Source: CAHJXF01 sp038254545 (lineage in GTDB: Bacteria; Pseudomonadota; Gammaproteobacteria; Burkholderiales; Burkholderiaceae_D). Taken from it: a stretch of 41,693 bases of DNA. The position numbers were made by a program, and so were the translations under genes. The stretch covers positions 1-41,693 of the forward strand of contig JBBSGB010000033.1 in NCBI GenBank assembly GCA_038254545.1, given 5' to 3'. Below the pieces are notes generated by a model. It was given only the letters and a program-made list of their open reading frames with translations. It was not told the origin of the DNA and made no database searches. Below are positions 32,818 to 41,493 of this stretch, in pieces; position 1 is the stretch's first letter; each line of letters starts with the position of its first letter.

Positions 32818-33936
32818 ATGAAGACTTTCGACGATCTCGAGATTCGGCGCCCCGAGCTTGCGCGCAGCTACCTTTATCTCCTCGATGCGCAGCCTGGCCG
32901 TCCGATTGCCTTGTTCGCCCCGCGGCGCGTGGGCAAGACATTTTTCCTGGATTCGGACCTGACTCCGGCAGCGCGCGACGCCGGCTTCATTCCCGTCTAT
33001 GCCGACGTGTGGTTGCACAGGACCGCGCCCCTCGAGGCGATCAATCACGCGATCGAAGAAGCGCTTGACGATGTGCTCGTGCCCGCGCGCGCCGTCGCGC
33101 GGATGGCGAAGACCCCCGTCAGGAAGCTCGGCGCCCTGGGCGCCTCGCTGGAATTCGGCGACGCTCCCAGGCGACGAGCCTTGCCGACCCAGCCCGAATT
33201 GAGGCTCGACGCCCTGGTATCTCGACTGGCCCAAGCGTCGGGCAAGCGCGTGCTGCTGATGCTCGACGAGATCCAGGCGTTGGGCGAGGCGGCCAACGGC
33301 AATTCGATCGTCGCTACCTTGCGGGCCGTGCTGCAGAAAAGAAAGCGCGATGTTGCCGCGGTCTTCACCGGTTCATCGCAGGAAGCGCTGTCGTCCATGA
33401 TGTCGGCGGCCGGAGGGCCGATGTATCAGTTCGCGCAATTGCAGAATTTTCCGGTGCTCGGCGACGAATACCTGCGCCTCTTGGCCGACCATTTCGCGAA
33501 GGTGCACAAAGGCAAGCACCTCGACCTCGCCGCCTTGCGGCGCGTGTTCGAGCGGATCGGATACAAGCCGGCGCTGATGAAGGATCTCGTCAAGGCGATG
33601 TCGGCCGAAGGCAAGACCGATGTCGAGTTCGGCCTCGCGACCCTGGTTGGCGATGACAGGCACGTGGCGGGGTGGCGCGGCCTTCTGGCCGGCATGCAGC
33701 CGTTCGAACGGGCCTTGCTGGTTCTGATCGCTCGCGGCAAGGCGCCGATGGGGAAGGAAACATTGCTGGAGCTCGACCGGATCGGCGGATCGCGTGGGAC
33801 GATCGCCAAGGTGCGTGCCGCACTCGAGCGAATGAAGCGCGCGGGCATTCTCGCCAAGCCGGGCGGCCACTACCTTATCGAAGACCGTTTATTCGCTGAC
33901 TACATCGCCGCACTCGATGTGCGAAAGATGTTCTGA
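32818..33936 (+). CDS. AAA/STAND-type ATPase (archaeal ATPase_2-like)
   Basis: 372-aa P-loop ATPase. Walker A is APRRVGKT (Lys40), Walker B is RVLLMLDEIQAL (Asp150, Glu151), and a sensor-like FTGSSQEALSSM follows. The second half is helical, with a winged-helix-like C-terminus (ELDRIGGSRGTIAKVRAAL, MKRAGILAKPGGHYLIEDRL). This layout, with PRR-x-GKT and a C-terminal winged helix, is that of the ATPase_2/MNS-type STAND ATPases, whose roles are mostly unknown. Some act with nucleases or in conflict systems, but none is adjacent here. It lies between glyA and nrdR, where most relatives have no gene. No clear Shine-Dalgarno precedes the start. Confidence 0.85.
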   Translation: MKTFDDLEIRRPELARSYLYLLDAQPGRPIALFAPRRVGKTFFLDSDLTPAARDAGFIPVYADVWLHRTAPLEAINHAIEEALDDVLVPARAVARMAKTPVRKLGALGASLEFGDAPRRRALPTQPELRLDALVSRLAQASGKRVLLMLDEIQALGEAANGNSIVATLRAVLQKRKRDVAAVFTGSSQEALSSMMSAAGGPMYQFAQLQNFPVLGDEYLRLLADHFAKVHKGKHLDLAALRRVFERIGYKPALMKDLVKAMSAEGKTDVEFGLATLVGDDRHVAGWRGLLAGMQPFERALLVLIARGKAPMGKETLLELDRIGGSRGTIAKVRAALERMKRAGILAKPGGHYLIEDRLFADYIAALDVRKMF

Positions 33937-33978
33937 GCGCGCTCGACCCACAACCGACGATCCAGGACGACCGACACG

Positions 33979-34515
33979 ATGTTCTGCCCCTACTGCGGCG
34001 ACCCCGACACCCAGGTGCTCGACACGCGCGTGCCCGAGGAGGGCGACTCGATCCGTCGCCGGCGTCGCTGCATCCGCTGCGACCGGCGCTTCACGACCTT
34101 CGAGCGGCCCGAGATCGCGATGCCGGTGGTCGTCAAGAAGAACGGGAGTCGCGCCGACTTCGACCGCAGCAAGCTGTCGTTCAGCTTGCACCTTGCGTTG
34201 CGCAAGCGACCCGTCAGTGCCGAGGCGATCGCGGCCGCGATCGAGCGCATCGAGGACAAGCTGATGGTGTCCGGCGATCGCGAAGTGCCGAGCGATCGCA
34301 TCGGCGAGCTCGTGATGCGCGAACTGAAGAAGATCGACAAGATCGCCTACATACGCTTCGCTTCGGTGTATCGCAGCTTCGAGGACGTCGATGAATTCGC
34401 CGACGTGATCCGTGAAGTCGCATCGAAGACGTCCGTCAAGACATCTGCGAAGTCGTCTCCGCAGTCGGCCGTGAAGACGGTCGCCAGGACGGCGCCCAAA
34501 TCGCGCAAGTCGTAG
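33979..34515 (+). CDS. nrdR: Transcriptional repressor NrdR
   Basis: 178-aa regulator of ribonucleotide reductase genes. The N-terminal zinc ribbon is complete (Cys3, Cys6, Cys31, Cys34 in MFCPYCG and RRCIRCDRRF). The ATP-cone domain spans about residues 46-136 (VVKKNGSRADFDRSKL, IGELVMRELKKIDKIAYIRFASVYRSF, given in parts). ATP/dATP binding to the cone controls repression of nrd promoters. Beyond residue about 148 there is an extra Ser/Thr/Lys/Ala-rich tail of about 30 residues (SKTSVKTSAKSSPQS and on) absent from E. coli NrdR (149 aa). It lies 42 bp after the ATPase. Confidence 0.95.
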   Translation: MFCPYCGDPDTQVLDTRVPEEGDSIRRRRRCIRCDRRFTTFERPEIAMPVVVKKNGSRADFDRSKLSFSLHLALRKRPVSAEAIAAAIERIEDKLMVSGDREVPSDRIGELVMRELKKIDKIAYIRFASVYRSFEDVDEFADVIREVASKTSVKTSAKSSPQSAVKTVARTAPKSRKS

Positions 34516-34625
34516 AGGAATCGGCGTCCGCCAAACGGGTGCGCGGTTCGTTTCCGGCGATGAATGGCGGCTGGATGCCGATGCTTGGCGCTCTCGCGCA
34601 TGGCGTGCGATAGCAGAATGCGGTT

Positions 34626-35237
34626 GTGAAAAAGTCCTACTCCTTCTCGCCGGTTCGCCCGATGCGTTCCACGTTGGTTCACCCGATTTTTCGTCCGATA
34701 AGCCGCGGTCGCACGCGTGCCGCGGGCTTCACCTTGATCGAGGTGATGGTCGCGCTGATCGTGCTGGTGCTCGGTGTGCTCGGGGCGGCCGCCATGACCC
34801 TGTCGGCGATTCGCGACAGCAAGCAGTCGGGCCTGCGCTCGCAGGCGTCCGCGCTGGCTTATGAGCTAGGGGACCTGATGCGCATGAGTCCGGGTGAGGA
34901 AGTCACTTTCAAGGGTCCGGCGCCGACCGCGTCGGTGCCGGGTTGCTGGGCAGGCACCGGTTGCTCGCCTGCAGAGATGGCGAAGAACAACTATTTCGAG
35001 TGGCGCGCCAAGTTGACCGGGCCGAGCGGCTTGCCGAATGGCGCGGCGATCATCTGTCGCGATGCAACCAACCTCGGTTCTGATGTCGCCACGTTCAATC
35101 CGGCGTGCGACGACTCGCCCAACTCACCGTGGGTCGTGAAGATGAGCTGGGACGAGAAGAACAACAACGCACGCGATGCGACTGCGCCGACAGCGGTGAC
35201 CATCACCCATCTGGTCGTTCCGATCCAGCCTTATTGA
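34626..35237 (+). CDS. pilV: Type IV pilus minor pilin PilV
   Basis: Prepilin with the cleavage motif RAAG|FTLIEVMVALIVLVLGVLG; the E at +5 and the long hydrophobic helix are present. The PilV type is judged from the helix LIVLVLGVLGAAAMTLSAI and from its place before pilW. Four cysteines in the globular part (GCWAGTGC, ICRD, ACDD) may form disulfides. Counting from the GTG at 34626 the leader is 34 residues; from an ATG at 34662 it is 22. Neither has a clear ribosome-binding site, so the exact start is open. Minor pilins prime assembly of the pilus with PilY1 at its tip. Confidence 0.88.
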   Translation: MKKSYSFSPVRPMRSTLVHPIFRPISRGRTRAAGFTLIEVMVALIVLVLGVLGAAAMTLSAIRDSKQSGLRSQASALAYELGDLMRMSPGEEVTFKGPAPTASVPGCWAGTGCSPAEMAKNNYFEWRAKLTGPSGLPNGAAIICRDATNLGSDVATFNPACDDSPNSPWVVKMSWDEKNNNARDATAPTAVTITHLVVPIQPY

Positions 35238-35238
35238 C

Positions 35239-36279
35239 ATGACGAAGACCATGCCGCTTCCTGCACGGCGCCGCCAGAGCGGAGTCACGCTCACAGAACT
35301 GATGATCGCGCTGGTCCTCGGCGCGCTGGTCGTCCTGGCTGCGACCGCGATGGTCGTCACGTCGCGCGGAACCTATCGTACGCAGGACGAGGGAACCCGC
35401 ATGTCGGAGTCCGCGCGTTTCGGGCTCGAGCTTGCCAATCGGATGGTGCGGCTGGCGGGCTATACCAACTTCGGCGATGACGTGGGGCCGCCCGCGGCGT
35501 ATCGCGATGTGGACTTCGCGGCATGGAAGATCGCTCCCGATTCGTATGCCCCCAATGGCCCCGAAGTTGTCGGCACCAACAACTCGAAGCCCGGCGGTGC
35601 GGCAGGCGTGAACGGCAGCGACTCGCTCACGATCCGCTTCTACGGCACCAGCCTGCCCGGCACGACGACCCTGGCCAATGGCGGTGCGGCAGACGGCAAC
35701 ATGCTCGACTGCGCCGGTTTCGCTGTCCCCGAACCCGCGCAGAACGAGAGCGCCTATACGCTCAGTCGTGCATACAACCTGCTGTTCGTCGATACCGATC
35801 CCGATGGAGAGCCCGCGCTGAAATGCACGCGCCAGGTCTACGATGCCGTCGGCAATCCAAGCGGGTTCGATACTCAGACGCTGATTCGCGGAGTCGAGAG
35901 CTTTCAGGTGCTGTACGGGGAAGCCATTCCCGGAGCGCCGCCTGCCGACGACCTCGATTCGTTTCCCCCTGCGAGCATCGTGTATCGCACCGGCATCGGC
36001 GGCGCCAATCCTGTCGCCAAGTGGGACAACGTCGTGAGCGTGCGCATCGCGATGCTGTTGCGTTCGGCAATCGGCGCGCGGCCCGAGCCGGAGCCGACGA
36101 CCGGCGTCTATCGCCTGTTCGGCGACACGTACTCCACAGCGGGCGGCGCAACCGATCCAGGCGTGGATTTCAGCGTCGCCCCGCTCAGTTCGGCCGAGCG
36201 GACGCGGGTGCGGCGCGTGGTCCAGACCACCGTGTTCCTGCGCAACCGGGTCGGCCTCTGGCCGTCGCTACAGCAATGA
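35239..36279 (+). CDS. pilW: Type IV pilus minor pilin PilW
   Basis: 346-aa prepilin with leader MTKTMPLPARRRQSG then the cut site before VTLTELMIALVLGALVV, so Glu at +5 is kept. A large globular domain of about 300 residues follows, typical for PilW. Segments such as ARFGLELANRMVRLAGYTNF and GVESFQVLYGEA near the middle, and the ending VVQTTVFLRNRVG, fit the family. It begins 1 bp after pilV. Its stop overlaps the pilX start (ATGA). Confidence 0.88.
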   Translation: MTKTMPLPARRRQSGVTLTELMIALVLGALVVLAATAMVVTSRGTYRTQDEGTRMSESARFGLELANRMVRLAGYTNFGDDVGPPAAYRDVDFAAWKIAPDSYAPNGPEVVGTNNSKPGGAAGVNGSDSLTIRFYGTSLPGTTTLANGGAADGNMLDCAGFAVPEPAQNESAYTLSRAYNLLFVDTDPDGEPALKCTRQVYDAVGNPSGFDTQTLIRGVESFQVLYGEAIPGAPPADDLDSFPPASIVYRTGIGGANPVAKWDNVVSVRIAMLLRSAIGARPEPEPTTGVYRLFGDTYSTAGGATDPGVDFSVAPLSSAERTRVRRVVQTTVFLRNRVGLWPSLQQ

Positions 36280-37013
36280 ATGCGATCCCTTTGCAGTTCC
36301 CTCGCATGAAAATCCAACGAGGCTTCTCGCTGATCGTCTCGTTGATGATGCTGATCGTCATCATCATCCTGGGCATCAGCGCGTCGCAAATGGCCGTCAA
36401 CGAAGAGCGCGGCGCGCGCAACGACCGCGATCACCAGATCGCCTTCCAGGCGGCCGAGGCGGCGTTGAAGGACGCCGAGTATGAAATCCTGAATCCATCT
36501 TCGCCGCCGTGCGCCGCTCCCGGACAGACCAAACGTGGTCGCGGCCGTGCCGGTACCTTCACCTGTTTCAATTCGGTCAATGCGGTCGGGTTCACCGCGA
36601 CGCCGCTCAGCGCATGCTCGCTACCGCCCAACGCGGGCCTGTGCGACTACGACGCGACCTCTCCTGCCTGGCGCAAGCCGCTGACCGATCCGGCACATAT
36701 CGATTTCGTCGCCGACGCCAAGGGTAGCGGGGCGATGGGTACGGTGGCCTACGGTCAGTACACGGGTCGCGTGTACCGGTCGCAGGCCACGCCCGGATTG
36801 GCGCCGTTGCTCAATCAACCGCTGTCGCGCTACCCGCCGCGTTACATCATCGAACGGGTTCGCCGCAACACCTCGGTCGACACCTTGACTGGCGCTGGAG
36901 AAGGCTCCGATTCGAGTGACGGCGCTTACATGTTCCGCGTCACCGCAATGGGCTTTGGCGCCAGAGAAAACACCCAGGTCGTGCTGCAGACCGTCGTGAG
37001 CACCCAGGATTGA
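36276..37013 (+). CDS. pilX: Type IV pilus minor pilin PilX
   Basis: 245-aa protein with the PilX N-terminal signature RGFSLIVSLMMLIVIIILG then ISASQMAVNEERGARN and the helix HQIAFQAAEAALKDAE. Position +5 is Val rather than the usual Glu, as in many PilX/GspK-type subunits. The ATG at 36276 overlaps the pilW stop by 4 bp. A second ATG at 36306 would give a six-residue leader (MKIQRG), the more typical length. The open frame continues far upstream inside pilW, but only in shadow. Confidence 0.87.
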   Translation: MNAIPLQFPRMKIQRGFSLIVSLMMLIVIIILGISASQMAVNEERGARNDRDHQIAFQAAEAALKDAEYEILNPSSPPCAAPGQTKRGRGRAGTFTCFNSVNAVGFTATPLSACSLPPNAGLCDYDATSPAWRKPLTDPAHIDFVADAKGSGAMGTVAYGQYTGRVYRSQATPGLAPLLNQPLSRYPPRYIIERVRRNTSVDTLTGAGEGSDSSDGAYMFRVTAMGFGARENTQVVLQTVVSTQD

Positions 37014-37017
37014 AGCC

Positions 37018-40000
37018 ATGAAACTATTTGGTCGCGTAGTGCGCTGCTCGACGAACGTGTGCGGTCGCCGGTCGATACGGGCCGCCATCATCCTGTCGGT
37101 GGGCGCCGCGTTGACGCCGTTGCCGGGGTTCGCGCAGCTGGTGGACATCTCCAGTGGCCCGCTATTCAGCGGACTCACGCCGCATCCCAACGTCGCGGTG
37201 ACAATGTCGGTCGAGTTCCCCACCGTGGGCGCGGCGTACAACGGCGTTGCCTATGATTCCACCAAGGCTTACCTCGGTTATTTCGACCCTAACCAGTGCT
37301 ACGACTACGTCGGCGCGGGCCCCTATTTTGTTCCGGCCGGTCGGGCGACCGCCTTGCATGAATGCAGCAACAAGTTCAGCGGGAGCTTCATGAACTGGGC
37401 GACCATGTCGGCCATCGACGAGTTCCGCTATGCGATGACAGGCGGCAATCGCGTTGATGAAAACGGGCCGAACAAAGGCACGGTCGTCGAACGGGCCTAT
37501 CTGCCCGATGGGTCGTTGGCGCCTGGGGTAACGTCGTTTTATGCCAGCACCAACTTTCCGCGCGTGGCGGCAGGTGGTAGCAGCGGTATCGTCTCCGCCG
37601 CGGTTCTGCCGAGCAGCATCGCCGGTACCGGCGGCAACGTCTTTATCACCAGTTGCAAGACCCGCGTGTTTTTTGGTAGCGGTGGCGGCGGCGATTGCGG
37701 CAGCCCCGACAACAGCCTCGGCGAGTTCACGGTACGCGTGAATGTCTGCGACGCCGCTGAAGGCCCGACACGTCCCGACTTGTGCCTGCAGTACGGCGCC
37801 GCGAGCGGCAAGTACAAGCCGGTTGGCGAAGGACAACGCAACGCGGCCAAGATGCGATTCTCGGTGTTCGGCTACCTGATGGATCGTACCTCGCCCGCCG
37901 GCTGCGATGACACGGGATGGAACCGTTGCCGCTACGGCGGCGTGTTGCGAGCGCCGATGAAATACCTCGGTGACAAGCAATATGACGCGAGCTTGGTTCA
38001 GTCCAGCAATCCCAAGTCGGAAATCGCGACGGACGGCACGTTGGTCGTCGACCCTGAGGGCACCGCGGTCGTTGCGGGCGGGTACAGTGGCTTCGTCAAC
38101 TACATCAATAAATTCGGATCCACAGGGGTCTACAAGCGCTACGACCCGATGGGCGAAATGTATTACGAAGCGATTCGCTATTACCAAAATCTCGGGCCTA
38201 CGCCGGCCGCCTTCGATCCGGCGCCCGCCGCGACGTTGAGCGATGCAACCAAAGACTTCTTTCCGTTGACCACTAAATGGAACGATCCGATCCTGTCGCG
38301 CTGTTCTGCTAATTACATCATCAACCTCTCGGACGCGAACACCAACGACGATATCTATCTACCCGGCTACAGCGGCAGCCCCGGTTCGACTGTTCGCCCC
38401 TCGTCGCGGGCGGTTGAAGCGGGTCTCGATGCGGTCGACTGGACGCGCAGAATCGGCGTGCTTGAATCGAGCACGAGTTCTCTCGTGGCCGACGATGTTC
38501 GCCCCGGCCTTGCCGGACTTGAAGGCCGAAAGGCCGGCTCCACCGGGAGAGCTTCGTATTTAGCCGCCGGCGCCGCGTACTGGGCTAACACCAACGACAT
38601 ACGCAGCGATCTGCCCGGCACGCAAACCATCAAGACCATTTCCTTCGACGTGGCCGAATCATCGCCCGACGACATTCACGATCGGCAGTTGTACCTGATG
38701 GGCAAGTACGGCGGTTTCAACAACACCAAGGATCGCCCCGTCGATGGCACACAACAGAATCCCTTCTGGGCCGCCGACCCGGCCGCCCCGGGCGGGGTAG
38801 GCCGTTCGAATTCGGAGTGGGACGACGGCTCGGGGAAGGCGTCGCCAGCGGATTATCTCCTGGCATCCGATCCACAAAAACTCATCAATGGTCTTCGTGC
38901 CGCATTCAGAGGCATCAGTTCCTCGAGCGGCACCCTGTCTGGCGCATCGCTCACATCGGCCAACCTGACCTATGGATCGGTCGGCGCGTATATCGCGACC
39001 TTTGATCCAGCGAAGTGGTCGGGGTCGGTGTTGTTCAATTCGTTGTCGGTCGATCCAATGACGAAGTTGTTGGTCGTGTCGCCATCACCGATCTGGGATT
39101 CCGGCGCCTTGTTGACCGCGCGATGCGGCACGGTCTCGTCGCTCTCCACTGTTTGCACCGACACCGATACCAGCGTCAACAAGCGGAACATCGTCACGGT
39201 CATCGATGCCGGCGGCACGCGCAAGGCCGTCAATTTCACTTTCACGGATATCGCGACCGACCCGTCCTATCTTCTAACGCTCAACACCGATCCGGCCTCT
39301 GGTATCGCGGACATGCTTGGTCAGAAGCGGGTCAACTACATTCGGGGCTATCGCGGCGACGAAGCTGCGCCGGTCGGCTTTCGGGCGCGGACCTCGGCGA
39401 TGGGCGACATCATCAACTCGAGTCCCGTGTATGTCGGCCCCCCATCAGCCGCAATCCCCGACGCGGACTACGAGCCTTTCTACAAAAGCAATAGCACACG
39501 CACGGCCGCAGTCTACGTAGGTGCGAACGACGGGATGCTGCATGCGATCGATGCCGACACAGGTATTGCTGCAGCCGGTGTTGAATTGTTTGCCTATGTC
39601 CCGGGCTATTCGGCGCGCAATCTGAATGACCTGACCAACCCGGGTTACTCACACGAGACCTTCGTCGATACGGTTCCAAAGATTCAGGAAGCGAAAGTCA
39701 ACGGGGTCTGGAAGACTGTGCTGGTCGGCGCAAACGGAAACGGCGCGCAAGGCGCATTCGCGCTCGACGTGACCGACCCGGCCGCATTCGGACCGTCCAA
39801 GGTCCTGTTCGAGTTTTCCGACACCGACGATGCCGACTTCGGCAATGTGCTGGCAGCGCCCGAGATCGCGAAGCTGCGCGTGGGCCCGACGACGGGCGGC
39901 GGCCCGCCGATCTACAAGTACTTCGCCGTTGTCACCGGGTACAACAACAAGCGCGTCGACGTGAACGGGCACCCTGGAGCCGATACGAATGTCAGCACCG

Positions 40001-41016
40001 ACACCCTGAACAGGGGCGTTCTGTTTTTGCTTTCCCTCGACCATCCTCTCAACACGCCATGGGTCTTGGGCACCGACTACTACAAGTTCAAGTTTCCCGC
40101 GAGTGCGGTCGGCTTACCCAATGCCCTGGGTCCGGTAACGCTGTTGCCCAGCCGCAGCGGCGATCGAAGCACGGCCGCGATTTACTTCGGCGACCTGCAA
40201 GGCAATCTCTGGCGTTTCAATACGACCGGCAACGATCCCTCGGCCTGGACACCGGCGATCGGTTCGGTTGCGTCCCCGCTGCCCATTTTTGTTGCGACCG
40301 ATAGTGCGGGCAAGCGGCAGCCGATCACCGCGCGTCCCGAACTGGCAGCCGGCCCGTTCGGCAGCACGCTGGTATTTTTTGGCACGGGCAAATACCTGGG
40401 GCAAAGCGACGTGACACCACCCACGCCGCCGGCGACGTACCCGCAGCAATCCGAGTACGCGCTGCTCGACACCGGCTCGTCGTCGGTCATCACGCGGGCG
40501 AGCGATCTGGTCGCGCGCACGGCGACCGTCTCGGGCGGAAACGTGACGCTCACCGGTTCGCCGTTCAGCTACAGCGGGGCATCGGCAAAGAAAGGCTGGT
40601 ACGTCGATTTCCCCAACACCGCGATCGGCGAGCGCAGCGTGACCAAACCCGCGATACGAACCGGCCTGTTGACGTTCACCACGCAGACGCTCTCGGCCGA
40701 CGTGTGCGGCGCGGGCGGCGGCTACATCTATCAGGTCAACGCACTCACCGGACTACCGTACGGCACCGCGCCGTTCGGCGGCTACACGTCCACGGTCGGC
40801 ATCCCGGGGCCGCCGCGTATCGTCGACCTGACGATCGAGGCTGGCCAAACGCGCGCCACCGGCGAGCAGATCAACAAGAAGACGCAGGCCACGCTGGTTT
40901 CCGGCACTCTGGGCAAGATCGACACGCCCGGACCCGTCATCCCGAGCAAGACACCGCCGGTGGGCCGCATCAACTGGCGTGAGATCACCAACTGGAACGA
41001 TCTCACCGGTCACTGA
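37018..41016 (+). CDS. pilY1: PilY1 pilus-tip adhesin/assembly protein
   Basis: 1332-aa exported protein with a signal peptide (to about residue 40, FAQ). The N-terminal half is variable, with PilY1-type segments FDPNQCYDYVGAG, SGSFMNWATMSAIDEFRYAMTG-like (split: SGSFMNWATMSAID, EFRYAMTGG), CSANYIINLSDANTND and a region rich in Gly/Ser. The C-terminal PilY1 beta-propeller is clear: SAMGDIINSSPVYVG near residue 795, YVGANDGMLHAID near 834, VLVGANGNGAQGAFALDV, IYFGDLQGNLWRFN and TLVFFGTGKYLG. The domain binds calcium and controls pilus extension and retraction. I did not find an unambiguous DxNxDGxxD calcium loop; DVNGHPGAD is a degenerate candidate. No classical VWA domain is obvious. Confidence 0.93.
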   Translation: MKLFGRVVRCSTNVCGRRSIRAAIILSVGAALTPLPGFAQLVDISSGPLFSGLTPHPNVAVTMSVEFPTVGAAYNGVAYDSTKAYLGYFDPNQCYDYVGAGPYFVPAGRATALHECSNKFSGSFMNWATMSAIDEFRYAMTGGNRVDENGPNKGTVVERAYLPDGSLAPGVTSFYASTNFPRVAAGGSSGIVSAAVLPSSIAGTGGNVFITSCKTRVFFGSGGGGDCGSPDNSLGEFTVRVNVCDAAEGPTRPDLCLQYGAASGKYKPVGEGQRNAAKMRFSVFGYLMDRTSPAGCDDTGWNRCRYGGVLRAPMKYLGDKQYDASLVQSSNPKSEIATDGTLVVDPEGTAVVAGGYSGFVNYINKFGSTGVYKRYDPMGEMYYEAIRYYQNLGPTPAAFDPAPAATLSDATKDFFPLTTKWNDPILSRCSANYIINLSDANTNDDIYLPGYSGSPGSTVRPSSRAVEAGLDAVDWTRRIGVLESSTSSLVADDVRPGLAGLEGRKAGSTGRASYLAAGAAYWANTNDIRSDLPGTQTIKTISFDVAESSPDDIHDRQLYLMGKYGGFNNTKDRPVDGTQQNPFWAADPAAPGGVGRSNSEWDDGSGKASPADYLLASDPQKLINGLRAAFRGISSSSGTLSGASLTSANLTYGSVGAYIATFDPAKWSGSVLFNSLSVDPMTKLLVVSPSPIWDSGALLTARCGTVSSLSTVCTDTDTSVNKRNIVTVIDAGGTRKAVNFTFTDIATDPSYLLTLNTDPASGIADMLGQKRVNYIRGYRGDEAAPVGFRARTSAMGDIINSSPVYVGPPSAAIPDADYEPFYKSNSTRTAAVYVGANDGMLHAIDADTGIAAAGVELFAYVPGYSARNLNDLTNPGYSHETFVDTVPKIQEAKVNGVWKTVLVGANGNGAQGAFALDVTDPAAFGPSKVLFEFSDTDDADFGNVLAAPEIAKLRVGPTTGGGPPIYKYFAVVTGYNNKRVDVNGHPGADTNVSTDTLNRGVLFLLSLDHPLNTPWVLGTDYYKFKFPASAVGLPNALGPVTLLPSRSGDRSTAAIYFGDLQGNLWRFNTTGNDPSAWTPAIGSVASPLPIFVATDSAGKRQPITARPELAAGPFGSTLVFFGTGKYLGQSDVTPPTPPATYPQQSEYALLDTGSSSVITRASDLVARTATVSGGNVTLTGSPFSYSGASAKKGWYVDFPNTAIGERSVTKPAIRTGLLTFTTQTLSADVCGAGGGYIYQVNALTGLPYGTAPFGGYTSTVGIPGPPRIVDLTIEAGQTRATGEQINKKTQATLVSGTLGKIDTPGPVIPSKTPPVGRINWREITNWNDLTGH

Positions 41017-41030
41017 TCCCGGGAGCCGCG

Positions 41031-41483
41031 ATGTCCTCGACGATGTTTCCAACAGCCCGCCGCTTCGGGGCGCGTGGCTTCACGCTGATCGAACTGATGA
41101 TCACGGTGGCGATCGTTGCGGTGCTTGCCGCGATCGCCTTCCCGTCGTACCAGGACTCGGTCTGGAAAGGCAAACGCGCAGAGGCGAAGGCCGCGATCTT
41201 CAAGGCGCTGCAGGCCGAGGAGCGTTTCTACACGCAGAACAATACTTACGTGGCTTACTCCGGCACCGCACCAAGCGGAGCATTTCCCGTGTTCTCGGCC
41301 GACAACGCGGCGAACTCCCGCTACGTTCTGGCGGCCGCGCCGTGCGGCGCCGGCATCACCACGTGCGTCAACGTGACCGCGACGGTCAATGGCAGCGCCG
41401 ATCCCAAGTGCGGCGCATCGCTGTCGATGGATTCAGTGGGCAACAAGTCGTCGGCGCTCACCGACCCCATCTGCTGGAAATGA
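41031..41483 (+). CDS. pilE: Type IV minor pilin PilE-type
   Basis: 150-aa prepilin with leader MSSTMFPTARRFGARG and cut before FTLIELMITVAIVAVLAAIA. The globular part has the family segments SYQDSVWKGKRAEAKAAIF and EERFYTQNNTYVAY, plus paired cysteines near the C-terminus (DPKCGAS, DPICWK) that can form the pilin D-loop. The start has a GGGAG site. It follows pilY1 by 14 bp, in the usual pilV-W-X-Y1-E order of the operon. Confidence 0.9.
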   Translation: MSSTMFPTARRFGARGFTLIELMITVAIVAVLAAIAFPSYQDSVWKGKRAEAKAAIFKALQAEERFYTQNNTYVAYSGTAPSGAFPVFSADNAANSRYVLAAAPCGAGITTCVNVTATVNGSADPKCGASLSMDSVGNKSSALTDPICWK

Positions 41484-41493
41484 ATCGATCGCG

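Noticed and set aside
32360..32941. 193-codon minus-strand frame across the glyA-ATPase gap, containing TDIAQMSEFSRDVAEHFKM
   Set aside because: The short helical segment looks protein-like, but no family could be named, its end overlaps the ATPase start, and no ribosome-binding site is seen. It could be an old remnant but is not supported as a gene.
35523..36275. Upstream extension of the pilX frame through pilW
   Set aside because: The translation is a shadow of pilW; the PilX signature begins only after 36276.
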